Source of the DNA: Roseburia sp. AM59-24XD
GTDB lineage: Bacteria; Bacillota; Clostridia; Lachnospirales; Lachnospiraceae
Direction of reading: 5' to 3'
Length of the DNA: 29,236 nucleotides
Assembly: GCF_003478445.1 (NCBI RefSeq)
Contig: NZ_QUET01000035.1
Span: forward strand, 1 to 29,236
The first letter of the stretch is position 1. Every line of letters begins with the position of its first letter. Positions 1-6,527 of this stretch are shown here, piece after piece. A program made the position numbers and the translations under genes. The notes beneath the pieces are model-generated. The model was not told the DNA's origin, did not search any database, and saw only the letters and a program-made list of their open reading frames with translations.

Positions 1-416
1 AAATATTTATCTAAATTTTGAGATTCAATTTTATACTTTTCAACTTTTTCTTCTTTAGTACCATAGAATGCATTGACATAGGGGTAGTAATAATAAAGCG
101 CATTATATATATCAACAAAAACATGAATAATATACCCCAACAAAAAACTTGAATTAATATTTTCTTTGTTTTTCTCATAAAACTCCAACACTGAATCCAT
201 CCATAGATTTGCCTTGGTACATGTATCGACCTTTCCCCAAGTTAAACCTTCGGGAAAAAAATGACTTTTTTCCTTTAATTTGTAGCTAAATTCTTCACAT
301 GAATGTACTGCATCTGGCGCAATTGTTCCTATCAAAAAATCATTTTCATTTATATTTAAAGAAAATTCCGAAAATATTTCCTCTGCGATAATTATGTGAA
401 TCATTGTGTATGCCAT
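1..416 (-). CDS. Zinc-dependent phospholipase C-like protein, N-terminal part (cut by window edge)
   Basis: An open frame runs from an ATG at 416 off the left edge (138 codons visible), preceded by a good ribosome binding site (AAGGAGAG, about 424-430). The protein starts MAYTMIHIIIAEEIF and carries an FLIGTIAPDAVHS stretch near residues 27-39 and a GYIIHVFVDIYN stretch near residues 92-103. Early histidine, G-x-x-x-PD and G-x-x-x-H-x-x-x-D spacing is what I associate with the zinc-dependent phospholipase C fold (PF00882), a family of mostly uncharacterised clostridial proteins. There is no signal peptide, so it is probably cytosolic and its substrate is unknown. The gene is AT-rich compared with the polysaccharide operon at the right. 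The family call is from motif recognition only; a hypothetical protein is the safe alternative. Confidence 0.6.
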   Translation of the reverse strand, partial: MAYTMIHIIIAEEIFSEFSLNINENDFLIGTIAPDAVHSCEEFSYKLKEKSHFFPEGLTWGKVDTCTKANLWMDSVLEFYEKNKENINSSFLLGYIIHVFVDIYNALYYYYPYVNAFYGTKEEKVEKYKIESQNLDKY

Positions 417-461
417 ATCTTCTCTCCTTATCGTTGTATTATCAATAGCATTTTTACAGAT

Positions 462-480
462 AATGATGTCGAGCATCATT
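462..480. repeat. Inverted repeat in the 5' leader of the phospholipase-like gene
   Basis: AATGATG and CATCATT form a perfect 7-bp inverted repeat around a 5-base centre (TCGAG), about 45 bases upstream of the start codon at 416. It could be an operator or an RNA hairpin. Nothing in the sequence decides which. Confidence 0.35.
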
Positions 481-537
481 TATTTTTAGCTGTGCATTCA
501 ACAATATAAAAGCATAAATTCTAATATCTTATTTTTG

Positions 538-566
538 ATTATATCATGAATTCACAACTCTTCGGC
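538..566 (-). promoter_or_regulatory. Possible promoter for the phospholipase-like gene
   Basis: A perfect TATAAT lies on the minus strand at 538-543. The best upstream -35 match is TTGCCG, 19 bases away, which is weak in both sequence and spacing. If used, it gives a leader of about 115 bases that contains the 462-480 inverted repeat. Confidence 0.3.
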
Positions 567-574
567 AAAAAGTT

Positions 575-608
575 AAAAAAACTCCAAGCTTATAAATAAA
601 GGCTTGGA
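575..608 (-). terminator. Rho-independent terminator below the tRNA-like element
   Basis: On the minus strand TCCAAGC (608-602) pairs with GCTTGGA (589-583) around a 12-base AT-rich loop and is followed by G and seven T (581-575). It lies about ten bases downstream of the 618-718 element, in the same arrangement as the tRNA and its own terminator. Confidence 0.55.
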
Positions 609-617
609 AGCTTATCA

Positions 618-718
618 TGCGGATGACAGGGTGCCAGACGTCCGGTGGACGTCTGACCGGCACCGACCGGAGCGGCAGCGGAGACCTTGAATCCCGGGAT
701 TCAAGGTCTCCATCCGCA
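618..718 (-). other. tRNA-Leu-ended palindromic element (possible degenerate tRNA copy or structured RNA)
   Basis: Read on the minus strand, this 101-base stretch begins TGCGGATG and ends CATCCGCA, the same 7-bp acceptor stem as the neighbouring tRNA-Leu. The 13 bases at 618-630 (TGCGGATGACAGG) are identical to the tRNA's 3' end at 751-763. Between the ends lie a perfect 30-bp palindrome at 681-710 (15-bp arms, centre CCCGGG) and a second hairpin at 635-655 (CAGACGTCC, loop GGT, GGACGTCTG) with flanking GTGC/GCAC pairs. There is no D-arm, anticodon arm or T-arm consensus, so it is not a working tRNA. A decayed tandem tRNA copy, a small palindromic mobile element in the tRNA 3' end, or a structured RNA are all possible. 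Confidence 0.5.
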
Positions 719-748
719 AAAAACCCCGGAACTTTCGTTCCGGGGTTT
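718..748 (-). terminator. Terminator of tRNA-Leu
   Basis: A perfect 12-bp stem (AAACCCCGGAAC / GTTCCGGGGTTT, 721-732 with 737-748) with a 4-base loop starts two bases after the tRNA 3' end. On the minus strand it is followed directly by three further T residues, giving a run of six T. It is a textbook rho-independent terminator. Confidence 0.9.
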
Positions 749-750
749 GA

Positions 751-832
751 TGCGGATGACAGGACTTGAACCTGCACGCCTCGCGGCACAAGAACCTAAA
801 TCTTGCATGTCTGCCAATTCCATCACATCCGC
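751..832 (-). tRNA. tRNA-Leu (anticodon UAG)
   Basis: On the minus strand the gene starts GCGGATGTGATGG and ends CCTGTCATCCGC plus discriminator A. The acceptor stem GCGGATG/CATCCGC is perfect and the T-loop GTTCAAGTC is canonical. The anticodon stem CAAGA/TCTTG encloses the loop TTTAGGT, giving anticodon TAG, which reads CUN leucine codons. A long variable arm (TGCCGCGAGGC region) fits the class II form of tRNA-Leu. The CCA end is not encoded, since the base triplet after the discriminator is TCA. The gene stands alone with its own promoter and terminator. A duplicated fragment of its 3' end lies at 618-630. Confidence 0.95.
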
Positions 833-876
833 AGTTATATAAAAGGAATCTGCCACATCTATGACAGATCCTGTTT

Positions 877-905
877 ATTCTATCATTCCCATAGAGGGTT
901 GTCAA
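877..905 (-). promoter_or_regulatory. Promoter of tRNA-Leu
   Basis: On the minus strand TTGACA (905-900) and TAGAAT (882-877) are separated by exactly 17 bases, a near-consensus sigma-A promoter. Transcription should start near 870. The leader 845-871 can fold into an imperfect hairpin (GGATCTGTCA region pairing with TGGCAGATTCC) that ends just before the mature tRNA, perhaps a processing signal. Confidence 0.8.
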
Positions 906-950
906 ACATAAGACCATTTTCTCTTTGCTCTATATTGTTCTGCGGATAAA

Positions 951-1484
951 TCACTGACAATGAAAGCTATCACTCATTTCCTCCAATTGTTTAAAGGGCA
1001 GCGCTGATTTTATATATCCTGCACTTTCATCCTGATTCATTTTCTGCTTATACATTACTTGTGCGTTTTTCATTATTTTATCTTTGTTTTTTCTTATAAA
1101 GATTATTTCATCATGAATTAAATCTTTATAGGTTAGATCTTCCTCATTTTCATAATCATATAATTCCAACTCCGAGGCAGGAACAGGTATCATATGACTT
1201 ATTCTCAATGTTCCTTTTAATTCCTTCTGACCCTTTGAATTTCTGACAATAATTCGAATAATCGGAATGATGCTCTTTTTTATCACTCTGTTCTCGCCTG
1301 CGATTTGATAATCAGAATCTTTCGGAGAGGACATCGGCACATAATAGTGATAGCCCTCTAATTCCAAGACAACACCTATATACTTTCTAGTATGTTTTCG
1401 ACGATTTTCTTTATTAGAATATACATTTGGAAAATCTTTCCTTAAATAATTTATATATTTATCGGATACACTGTAGATTTTCAA
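951..1484 (-). CDS. toxN: Type III toxin-antitoxin system toxin, ToxN/AbiQ/CptN family endoribonuclease
   Basis: This 177-residue protein matches the ToxN/AbiQ family along its length: MKIYSVSDKYINYLR at the start, a central IGVVLELEGYHYYVPMSSPK, ISHMIPVPASELELYDY, and a C-terminal helix-rich tail ending KQLEEMSDSF. The S52-S53-P54-K55 motif falls exactly where ToxN has its catalytic T52-S53-K55 loop. Family members are RNases that cut AU-rich RNA and are held inactive by a repeat RNA. I chose the TTG at 1484: it has AAAGGTGA 8 bases upstream and gives the family's usual N-terminus, while the ATG at 1514 has no ribosome binding site and adds ten atypical residues. The gene follows a two-repeat RNA antitoxin and leaky terminator on the same strand. 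It is AT-rich, which suggests horizontal transfer. The known role of such systems is phage abortive infection and plasmid maintenance. Confidence 0.93.
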   Translation of the reverse strand: MKIYSVSDKYINYLRKDFPNVYSNKENRRKHTRKYIGVVLELEGYHYYVPMSSPKDSDYQIAGENRVIKKSIIPIIRIIVRNSKGQKELKGTLRISHMIPVPASELELYDYENEEDLTYKDLIHDEIIFIRKNKDKIMKNAQVMYKQKMNQDESAGYIKSALPFKQLEEMSDSFHCQ

Positions 1485-1526
1485 TAGAATTTTCACCTTT
1501 CTATTTATCCTCATTTTGACTTGTAA

Positions 1527-1553
1527 AATTTAAAGGGAGCAATTTCTGCTCCC
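1527..1553 (-). terminator. Leaky terminator between the RNA antitoxin and toxN
   Basis: On the minus strand GGGAGCA (1553-1547) pairs with TGCTCCC (1541-1535) around a 5-base loop. The following tract is TTTAAATTTT, T-rich but interrupted, so partial read-through into toxN is expected. This position and behaviour are typical for type III systems, where the terminator sets the antitoxin-to-toxin ratio. Confidence 0.8.
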
Positions 1554-1647
1554 CTTGAGTTTAAAACTTCCCACTATCTGGCAGGGACTCTCCCGAGTTT
1601 AAAACTTCCCACTATCTGGCAGGGACTCTCCCAATGACGAATCATTT
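1535..1647 (-). ncRNA. Type III antitoxin RNA precursor (ToxI/CptI-like)
   Basis: The predicted transcript starts near 1647 from the promoter at 1654-1681, runs through two identical 38-nt repeats (1632-1557) and stops at the hairpin at 1535-1553. On the minus strand each unit begins GGGAGAGTCCC, which folds as GGGA-GAG-TCCC, and ends TTTTAAACTC. The GAG loop can pair with the terminal CTC, which would give the H-type pseudoknot known from type III antitoxins. The AAA-rich unit junction is a plausible toxin cleavage site. The pseudoknot and cut site are inferred; the repeats, promoter and terminator are seen directly. Confidence 0.85.
1557..1632 (-). repeat. Two perfect tandem 38-nt repeats of the RNA antitoxin
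   Basis: Copies at 1557-1594 and 1595-1632 are identical and abut with no spacer, and no third full or partial copy is visible on either side. The absence of spacers and the position between a promoter and a toxN gene rule out a CRISPR reading. Confidence 0.95.
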
Positions 1648-1653
1648 GTCTAT

Positions 1654-1681
1654 ATTATATCCATTTTCACAAAAAAAGCAA
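1654..1681 (-). promoter_or_regulatory. Promoter of the RNA antitoxin-toxN operon
   Basis: On the minus strand TTGCTT (1681-1676) and a perfect TATAAT (1659-1654) are 16 bases apart. Upstream is a very AT-rich stretch with a 16-bp palindrome (1704-1719) that may act as an UP element. The expected start lies about 15 bases before the first repeat. No clear terminator separates the end of the polysaccharide operon at 1752 from this promoter, so read-through into the antitoxin is possible. Confidence 0.75.
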
Positions 1682-1751
1682 CCTGTATTTTTCATTTCAA
1701 AATATAAAAATATTTTTATCTGGCAACATAAAGCGCGCCTCCGTACCATTC

Positions 1752-2192
1752 CTATTTTCCCTGGAACGCCCAGAACTTATTGAGTACAAAGTTGATCGGC
1801 ACGCCGATGATCGAGTTGATCAGCGGGGCAATGTATTTGGAGATGTGGAGTACATCGATCCACAGATATGACAGCACGTTGCTCAGAATAATTCCGGTGA
1901 ATGCGTAGGACAGATACATCTTGATCAGTGCCTGCAAAAGCTCCTTCCAGGAGGTTCCCTCCATGTTAAATACCAGCTTGTTGTTCCAATAAAACGACCA
2001 CAGCACACTGAGAATAAACGCCACGGTGTTGGCTATGATGTAATCCCAGCGCTGGAATATGTGCGCATGTCCCAGCAGGAACAGGGTTGCAACATTGATC
2101 ACATAGGATACGACTGTATTGGTGACACCAACGATCCCGAATTTAATAAACTGGATCAGCAACTCCATCTTCGTCTGTTTCTTTTCTGTCAT
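1752..2192 (-). CDS. GtrA-like membrane protein (polyprenyl-phosphate sugar flippase type)
   Basis: This 146-residue protein has the GtrA/GtcA pattern (PF04138): FIKFGIVGVTNTVVSYVINV at the first membrane segment, then three more hydrophobic segments, and the closing NFVLNKFWAFQ. GtrA proteins are thought to move undecaprenyl-phosphate-linked sugars across the membrane for three-component glycosylation systems. I start it at the ATG at 2192, with GGGGG about 8 bases upstream; the earlier in-frame ATG at 2228 has no ribosome binding site. It is the last gene of the operon that also encodes a GtrB/CsbB-type transferase (4620-5575) and a YfhO-like protein (11808-14521), the expected partners. 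The 83 bases before it show no promoter. Confidence 0.9.
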   Translation of the reverse strand: MTEKKQTKMELLIQFIKFGIVGVTNTVVSYVINVATLFLLGHAHIFQRWDYIIANTVAFILSVLWSFYWNNKLVFNMEGTSWKELLQALIKMYLSYAFTGIILSNVLSYLWIDVLHISKYIAPLINSIIGVPINFVLNKFWAFQGK

Positions 2193-2275
2193 CTCTTTTC
2201 CCCCGTATTGTTGTATTCTGCTTCTCATTACTCTGCAGAATTTCTATTCTTATTCTTGTCTAATCCCCGCAGGGT

Positions 2276-3850
2276 CTATTTCTTATAAATGCTGTCGGTC
2301 AGGAATGTAATTTGCATCTTCTCCTGCAGTCGGTTCAGTTCAGCGGCGATCAGCTCGTTGCGCTCCTTGAGCTGCTCTGCGGAGAAGTCATATTCCAGAC
2401 CGCTGTTGACGTAGTTGCCGTGGTTGCAGATATCGTAGCCGTCCAACCCGGCAATGACAACCTGTGGCATACCGATGTGCAGCAGGAAATGCAGGCACAT
2501 CAGACCGGAGTTTTCCATGATCGCCGGTTCCTGGGAAGAATAGCTTGCGAAGTTTAACATGTATTCGTAGTCCTTTGCCTCGCGCAGATTGGAGGTGATG
2601 ATCTTTCTGACGGAATCATCGGTAATGTTTTTGTAGCGGCGCATATGGCAGATGAACGCATAATCACAGGCAAAGTCAGCCGGAACGAAGTTCAGCCCGA
2701 TCACGACCGGATTCTTTTCACGGATATATTCCTCGACCTGCGCCTTCTGCTGCATCAGACTCTTGCCCGATCCCAGAAGAAGCACCTCTCTGCCCGAAAG
2801 CTCCTGCTCCAGCTTCTCGACAGCCTCACGGTCATCGATATAATTTTCCTGATACTGCTTGTAAATCGCCTCAGCCTTATCCTTATTGTAAAGCGCCTTG
2901 TCCTCCTTCGGGATCGACTTTAAGATCTCATTGTAGGATTTGACGGTCAGCGTTCCCTTGGACGCGAAGTAGATCGCATAGTTCGGGTGGCAGTCGTTGG
3001 CGGCAGACAGATACAGCGGCAGGGAATATCCCCAGAAATGCTCCCGGTAAATGTCGTTGAGATACTCGTCAATGATCTCAAGCATCGGCTCAATGCGGTA
3101 CTGCTTGTCGAAGTTCTCGTTCATGTACTCGGCGAAAAGCTCCAGATTCAGATTGCCGGCGCCACGTCCCATACCAAACACGCAGGCGTCCAGAATGATG
3201 TCGCGGTGCAGATGCATTTCCGTAAAGGCGGAGGCATTGCCCATCGCCTGCTGCATGTTGTTGTGGGAATGATACCCGAGCATAATGTCCTCCCGCAGAT
3301 TATGATCGGCAATCTGCGCCAGACGGACAAAGTCCTTTTTCTTGATCAGACCGAAGCTGTCCACAATATAAAATGCCTTGATCGGGAGCCGGTTGAACTT
3401 CTCGATCAGCGCGATAAATTCACTGTCGGTATAATTGTCGGTTCCCACTGCCTGCGCAAAGACATCGTAGCCCAGCTTTTCCAGCTCCTGAATGTAATTG
3501 TACGCCTCCTCGATCTTGCTTTTCTTGAAGATCACACGGAATACATCAAAGCCGTCCGGCACGCGTTTTCCAAGCTTCTCTAACGGGATTGGCCGCCCCA
3601 TATCGATCATGCCGACATAATGGGTGTCGGGATTCTTCGGTGCGATCATATCCCGCACGCTGTCGTTGCCGTCAAACAGCGAATAATCCTTGCTGTATTC
3701 GCATTCTCTGACGAAACCGATCTCGAAGTATTCAATCCCCGCGAGAACAATCTTCTTGCCAATATTGAAAATGGCATCTCTTCCAAAATGCCAGTCATTG
3801 ACATAACCGCCGTCACGCAGTGTACAATCCAGTAAATTTATCCTGCTCAT
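2276..3850 (-). CDS. DRE-TIM metallolyase (HMGL-like aldolase) with extra C-terminal domain
   Basis: Residues 1 to about 300 form an HMGL-like TIM barrel. DCTLRDGG at 8-15 carries the metal-binding and catalytic Asp/Arg, HSHNN at 194-198 supplies the metal ligands, and GMGRGAGN at 227-234 is the family's glycine loop. Relatives include 4-hydroxy-2-oxovalerate aldolase and HMG-CoA lyase, which cleave or form C-C bonds next to a keto acid. Residues from about 352 form a second domain starting with VLLLGSGKSL, Rossmann-like and reminiscent of DUF115/MptE-like proteins; that assignment is weak. At 524 residues it is far longer than a stand-alone aldolase. It sits in a CDP-sugar operon near a thiamine-diphosphate enzyme, so a role in making or modifying a branched sugar or an acyl substituent is more likely than central metabolism. 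The start has AAAGGGGG upstream. Confidence 0.8.
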   Translation of the reverse strand: MSRINLLDCTLRDGGYVNDWHFGRDAIFNIGKKIVLAGIEYFEIGFVRECEYSKDYSLFDGNDSVRDMIAPKNPDTHYVGMIDMGRPIPLEKLGKRVPDGFDVFRVIFKKSKIEEAYNYIQELEKLGYDVFAQAVGTDNYTDSEFIALIEKFNRLPIKAFYIVDSFGLIKKKDFVRLAQIADHNLREDIMLGYHSHNNMQQAMGNASAFTEMHLHRDIILDACVFGMGRGAGNLNLELFAEYMNENFDKQYRIEPMLEIIDEYLNDIYREHFWGYSLPLYLSAANDCHPNYAIYFASKGTLTVKSYNEILKSIPKEDKALYNKDKAEAIYKQYQENYIDDREAVEKLEQELSGREVLLLGSGKSLMQQKAQVEEYIREKNPVVIGLNFVPADFACDYAFICHMRRYKNITDDSVRKIITSNLREAKDYEYMLNFASYSSQEPAIMENSGLMCLHFLLHIGMPQVVIAGLDGYDICNHGNYVNSGLEYDFSAEQLKERNELIAAELNRLQEKMQITFLTDSIYKK

Positions 3851-3870
3851 CTAAAATGCCCCCTTTGCAT

Positions 3871-4620
3871 CTATTGCAGCAATTCGCTGATCTTCCGGAC
3901 ACAGTTGGTGTCCTCATGGGATTCCTCCCCGATATAAACCGCCCGGCTCCCGTACTTATGTGCCATGACGATATCACTCGCATAGGTGTCTCCGACCACA
4001 ATGATCTCCTCCGGCTTTAAGCCCTTGTCCTGACAGATAATGTCCATCAGCAGCGGATTAGGCTTTCCGACCGAGTAGTCCACCTTTCGTCCAAGGCTTC
4101 CCTCCAGCGCGCCGACCATCGCACCACAGCCCGGCATACGCTTCGCATTCTCGCCCGGATAATGATGCTCGAGATTACAGGCAATGATCTTGTCCGCCCG
4201 CAGTGCTACCTGCAACGCATCCGTCAGCTTCTGATAATTGAAATCCATATCATAGCCCACGATCACAACCTCCGCATGATCGGAAACCGTAACACCGAGC
4301 CCTGCAAACTCCTCTGCCAGCGCATCGCTTCCCATAATGTATACGGTCTTGTAGCCCATCTGATGTGCATAAAGCGCTGCGGCATAGCTGCCGGTATAAA
4401 CCTCCTCATAGCTGCAGGCAAGCCCCATGCCGGTCAGCTTCTCCCAGATCTGTTTTCTTGTTTTGGTCGAATTGTTTGTCATGAAGTAAACCTGCTTGCC
4501 AAGCTCACGGCACCGGCGTACTACCTCATCCGCCCCCGGTATCAGCTTACTTCCATAGTAGATCGTGCCGTCCAGATCAAACAAAACGGCACGAATATTT
4601 TTATCTTCTATATATTTCAT
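3871..4620 (-). CDS. HAD-IIA (NagD-like) phosphatase
   Basis: The 249-residue protein has all HAD motifs: FDLDGT at 14-19 (nucleophile D15, acid D17), TNNS at 48-51, K186 in GKPNP, and GDTYASD at 210-216. A cap domain between motifs II and III marks the IIA (NagD/p-nitrophenyl phosphatase) subclass. Such enzymes dephosphorylate small sugar or nucleotide phosphates. The real substrate here is unknown; in this operon it may remove phosphate from a sugar intermediate or act as a housekeeping phosphatase. The start codon overlaps the stop of the upstream glycosyltransferase (TAATG), which implies translational coupling and supports the reading that the transferase originally extended to 4620. Confidence 0.88.
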   Translation of the reverse strand: MKYIEDKNIRAVLFDLDGTIYYGSKLIPGADEVVRRCRELGKQVYFMTNNSTKTRKQIWEKLTGMGLACSYEEVYTGSYAAALYAHQMGYKTVYIMGSDALAEEFAGLGVTVSDHAEVVIVGYDMDFNYQKLTDALQVALRADKIIACNLEHHYPGENAKRMPGCGAMVGALEGSLGRKVDYSVGKPNPLLMDIICQDKGLKPEEIIVVGDTYASDIVMAHKYGSRAVYIGEESHEDTNCVRKISELLQ

Positions 4621-5575
4621 TATTTATTTCCTGTCTTATCCTTGTCAAAGTTAATGCGCTCCTCCTCAATTACAAGCGGACGCTTCATCATACGCTTATT
4701 GATACTGAGCACATACTCGCCCAGAAATCCGATAAAGAACAGCTGAACCGAACCAAGGATGCACACGGCTAACAGGATCGGTGTCATACCGGCCACAAAG
4801 CGATCCCAGTAAAGAAGCTTTAAAATCAGATATACAAAGGCGACCACAAGGCTGATCGCGGACATGATAAAGCCCACGATTGTTGCCAGACGAAGACCCG
4901 CCTCGTGTATGAAGTAAAGCTGAGCATCGCTGCATCGTAAAGAGTGAACCAGTTGTTGTGCGTCTTGCCGGCGCGGCGCTTCTGCTGCTCATACGGCACG
5001 TCCACACGCTTATAGCCAAGCTCTGCGACGATTCCGCGCAGGAACGGTGTCGGATCGTCCAGATTGCGCAGTACATCCACAAAGCCCTTGTCGTAAAGAC
5101 CAAAGCCGGTGAAATGCTCAATCTGCTCCACATCAGACATCTTCTTGATCATCTTGTAATAACAGGTGCGAAGGAAACGCATGATCTTATTTTCCTTGCT
5201 GGTCGTCTTGATCGCACAGACGATTTTGGCACCCTTCTCCCACTCCTCAACAAGACGCGGGATCATTTCCACCGGATCCTGGAAATCACAACACAGGCAG
5301 ATCGTGCAGTCACCGCTCGTCTGGCAGATTCCGTAATACGGAGAGTTGAACTGTCCGAAATTCTTTGCATTAAAGATTGCTCTGATCTTTGAATTGTCGG
5401 CACAGATCTCCCGCAGATACTCTCTGGTACGGTCTGTGGAATCGTTATCAATAAACAAAATCTCATAATCATAGGACGGCAGATTCGTTGTGATCTCACG
5501 GATCACCGCCTCACTGATCGCTTTTACATTTTCTTCCTCGTTATAACAAGGTATCATTACACTAATTGTTTTCAT
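4620..5575 (-). pseudogene. GtrB/CsbB-type polyprenyl-phosphate glycosyltransferase (GT2), frameshifted
   Basis: The upstream frame (from ATG 5575) starts MKTISVMIPCYNEEENV and contains DNDSTD, DFQDP (the DLQDP-type acceptor motif of GtrB) and HNNWFTLYDAAMLSFTSY. It then leaves frame at about 4905-4912. Restoring one lost base gives EAGLRLATIVGF and continues into two membrane helices (VGFIMSAISLVVAFVYLIL and an ILGSVQLFFIGFLGEYV segment), ending at 4620, for a total of about 318 residues as usual for the family. The family transfers a sugar from a nucleotide donor to undecaprenyl phosphate at the inner face of the membrane. The gene has the strong ribosome binding site GGAGGCAGC and overlaps the upstream SDR by 14 bases. 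The downstream part has no ribosome binding site of its own, so it is not a separate gene. The break is either an assembly indel or a recent mutation. Confidence 0.85.
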
Positions 5576-6497
5576 GCTGCCTCCATTCCGACTTCATCCA
5601 CGCGATCGTCTCGGTCATGCCGGTACGAAAATCTGTCTGTGGTACAAATCCGGTATCCTTTGTGAGCTCAGAGATATCGGCACACAGATACATAACCTGT
5701 CTCGCGCCATACGGGATCTCACCGAAGCCAAGCCCTGCCTCCGGGTCGATCAGATCTCTGATCTGCTCAATATATTCTTTGAGTGGGCGTGCTGTTCCGC
5801 TGCCGATGCAGTACACCTTTCCATGCTGTCCCTTCTCGCCAAGTGCGATCATAGCTCTCGCTGCATCCCTGCTGTACAGATAATCCCACTGCTGTTCTCC
5901 TTTGGTCAGGGCAGGTATCTGCCCGTCAAGAAGCTTTCGGATCGTGGTCGTGACCATGGTCTTATCGCTGTCGCATGGTCCGTAAATGCTTAAGATACGC
6001 GTCCACACATGGCGCAGCCCAAGCTTTTCGCATTCGATACGGCTCATCTGACCGGCACAAAGCTTCGCCATGCCGTAACCGTTCTCCGGAAATGCCGGTG
6101 TCTGCGGTGTCAGATTTCCCTCTACTCTGCCATACTCTGCCTGGGAGCCGGAGCCGACAAACGCCTCGCAGCCCATTCTCGCCGCCAGTCCTGCCGCCTC
6201 GATCGTATAACGGATATTATCCGTTTGCAGCCTCATATCATTGCGGGCATCGCCAATCGTTGCCGCCCACCCGAAATGATAGAACACATCGCAGGGCGGA
6301 ATGTCGGACACGTCCAGATCGCCAAGTCCCGAAAGATCACACTCCACAAGATGGACATGCGCATCCTCCGGAATCCGTGCCGCTCTCGCCGAATGCGGAC
6401 GGACAATGGCATAGACTTCAATATCCTTTGCAATACATTCCCGGATCAATGCGGTGCCGATGGCTCCGGTCGGTCCGGTCACTACAATCCTTTTCAT
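5562..6497 (-). CDS. NAD(P)-dependent SDR epimerase/reductase, probable CDP-sugar ketoreductase
   Basis: This 311-residue extended SDR has the nucleotide-binding motif TGPTGAIG at 7-14, GSGSQAEYG near 115-123, and the catalytic Y141-x-x-x-K145 pair. Members reduce or epimerise nucleotide-linked sugars. It follows RfbF, RfbG, RfbH and a thiamine-diphosphate enzyme in the same operon, so the most economical role is the final keto-reduction of a CDP-3,6-dideoxyhexose: the position of RfbJ/RfbS (abequose/paratose) or of the reductase that finishes yersiniose. Its exact substrate cannot be read from sequence. The start has only a modest AAAGAAG ribosome binding site, and its 3' end overlaps the next transferase by 14 bases. 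Confidence 0.82.
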   Translation of the reverse strand: MKRIVVTGPTGAIGTALIRECIAKDIEVYAIVRPHSARAARIPEDAHVHLVECDLSGLGDLDVSDIPPCDVFYHFGWAATIGDARNDMRLQTDNIRYTIEAAGLAARMGCEAFVGSGSQAEYGRVEGNLTPQTPAFPENGYGMAKLCAGQMSRIECEKLGLRHVWTRILSIYGPCDSDKTMVTTTIRKLLDGQIPALTKGEQQWDYLYSRDAARAMIALGEKGQHGKVYCIGSGTARPLKEYIEQIRDLIDPEAGLGFGEIPYGARQVMYLCADISELTKDTGFVPQTDFRTGMTETIAWMKSEWRQHENN

Positions 6498-6527
6498 CTT
6501 CTTTCTGCCTTTCTGTTGTTTATCGTC

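Noticed and set aside
681..710. Terminator at the 30-bp palindrome
   Set aside because: The stem is perfect but no T-tract follows on either strand.
615..917. ORFs over the tRNA-Leu and palindromes
   Set aside because: They cover a functional tRNA, its terminator and promoter, and have no ribosome binding site.
1557..1632. CRISPR array
   Set aside because: Two identical units abut without spacers, and promoter, terminator and toxN placement explain them as an RNA antitoxin.
1704..1719. Terminator of the polysaccharide operon
   Set aside because: The 16-bp palindrome is purely A/T and would form a very weak stem; an AT-rich upstream promoter element is more plausible.
4895..4920. Programmed ribosomal frameshifting in the GtrB-like gene
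   Set aside because: No slippery heptamer or downstream structure is evident, and similar one-base losses occur in three unrelated genes nearby.
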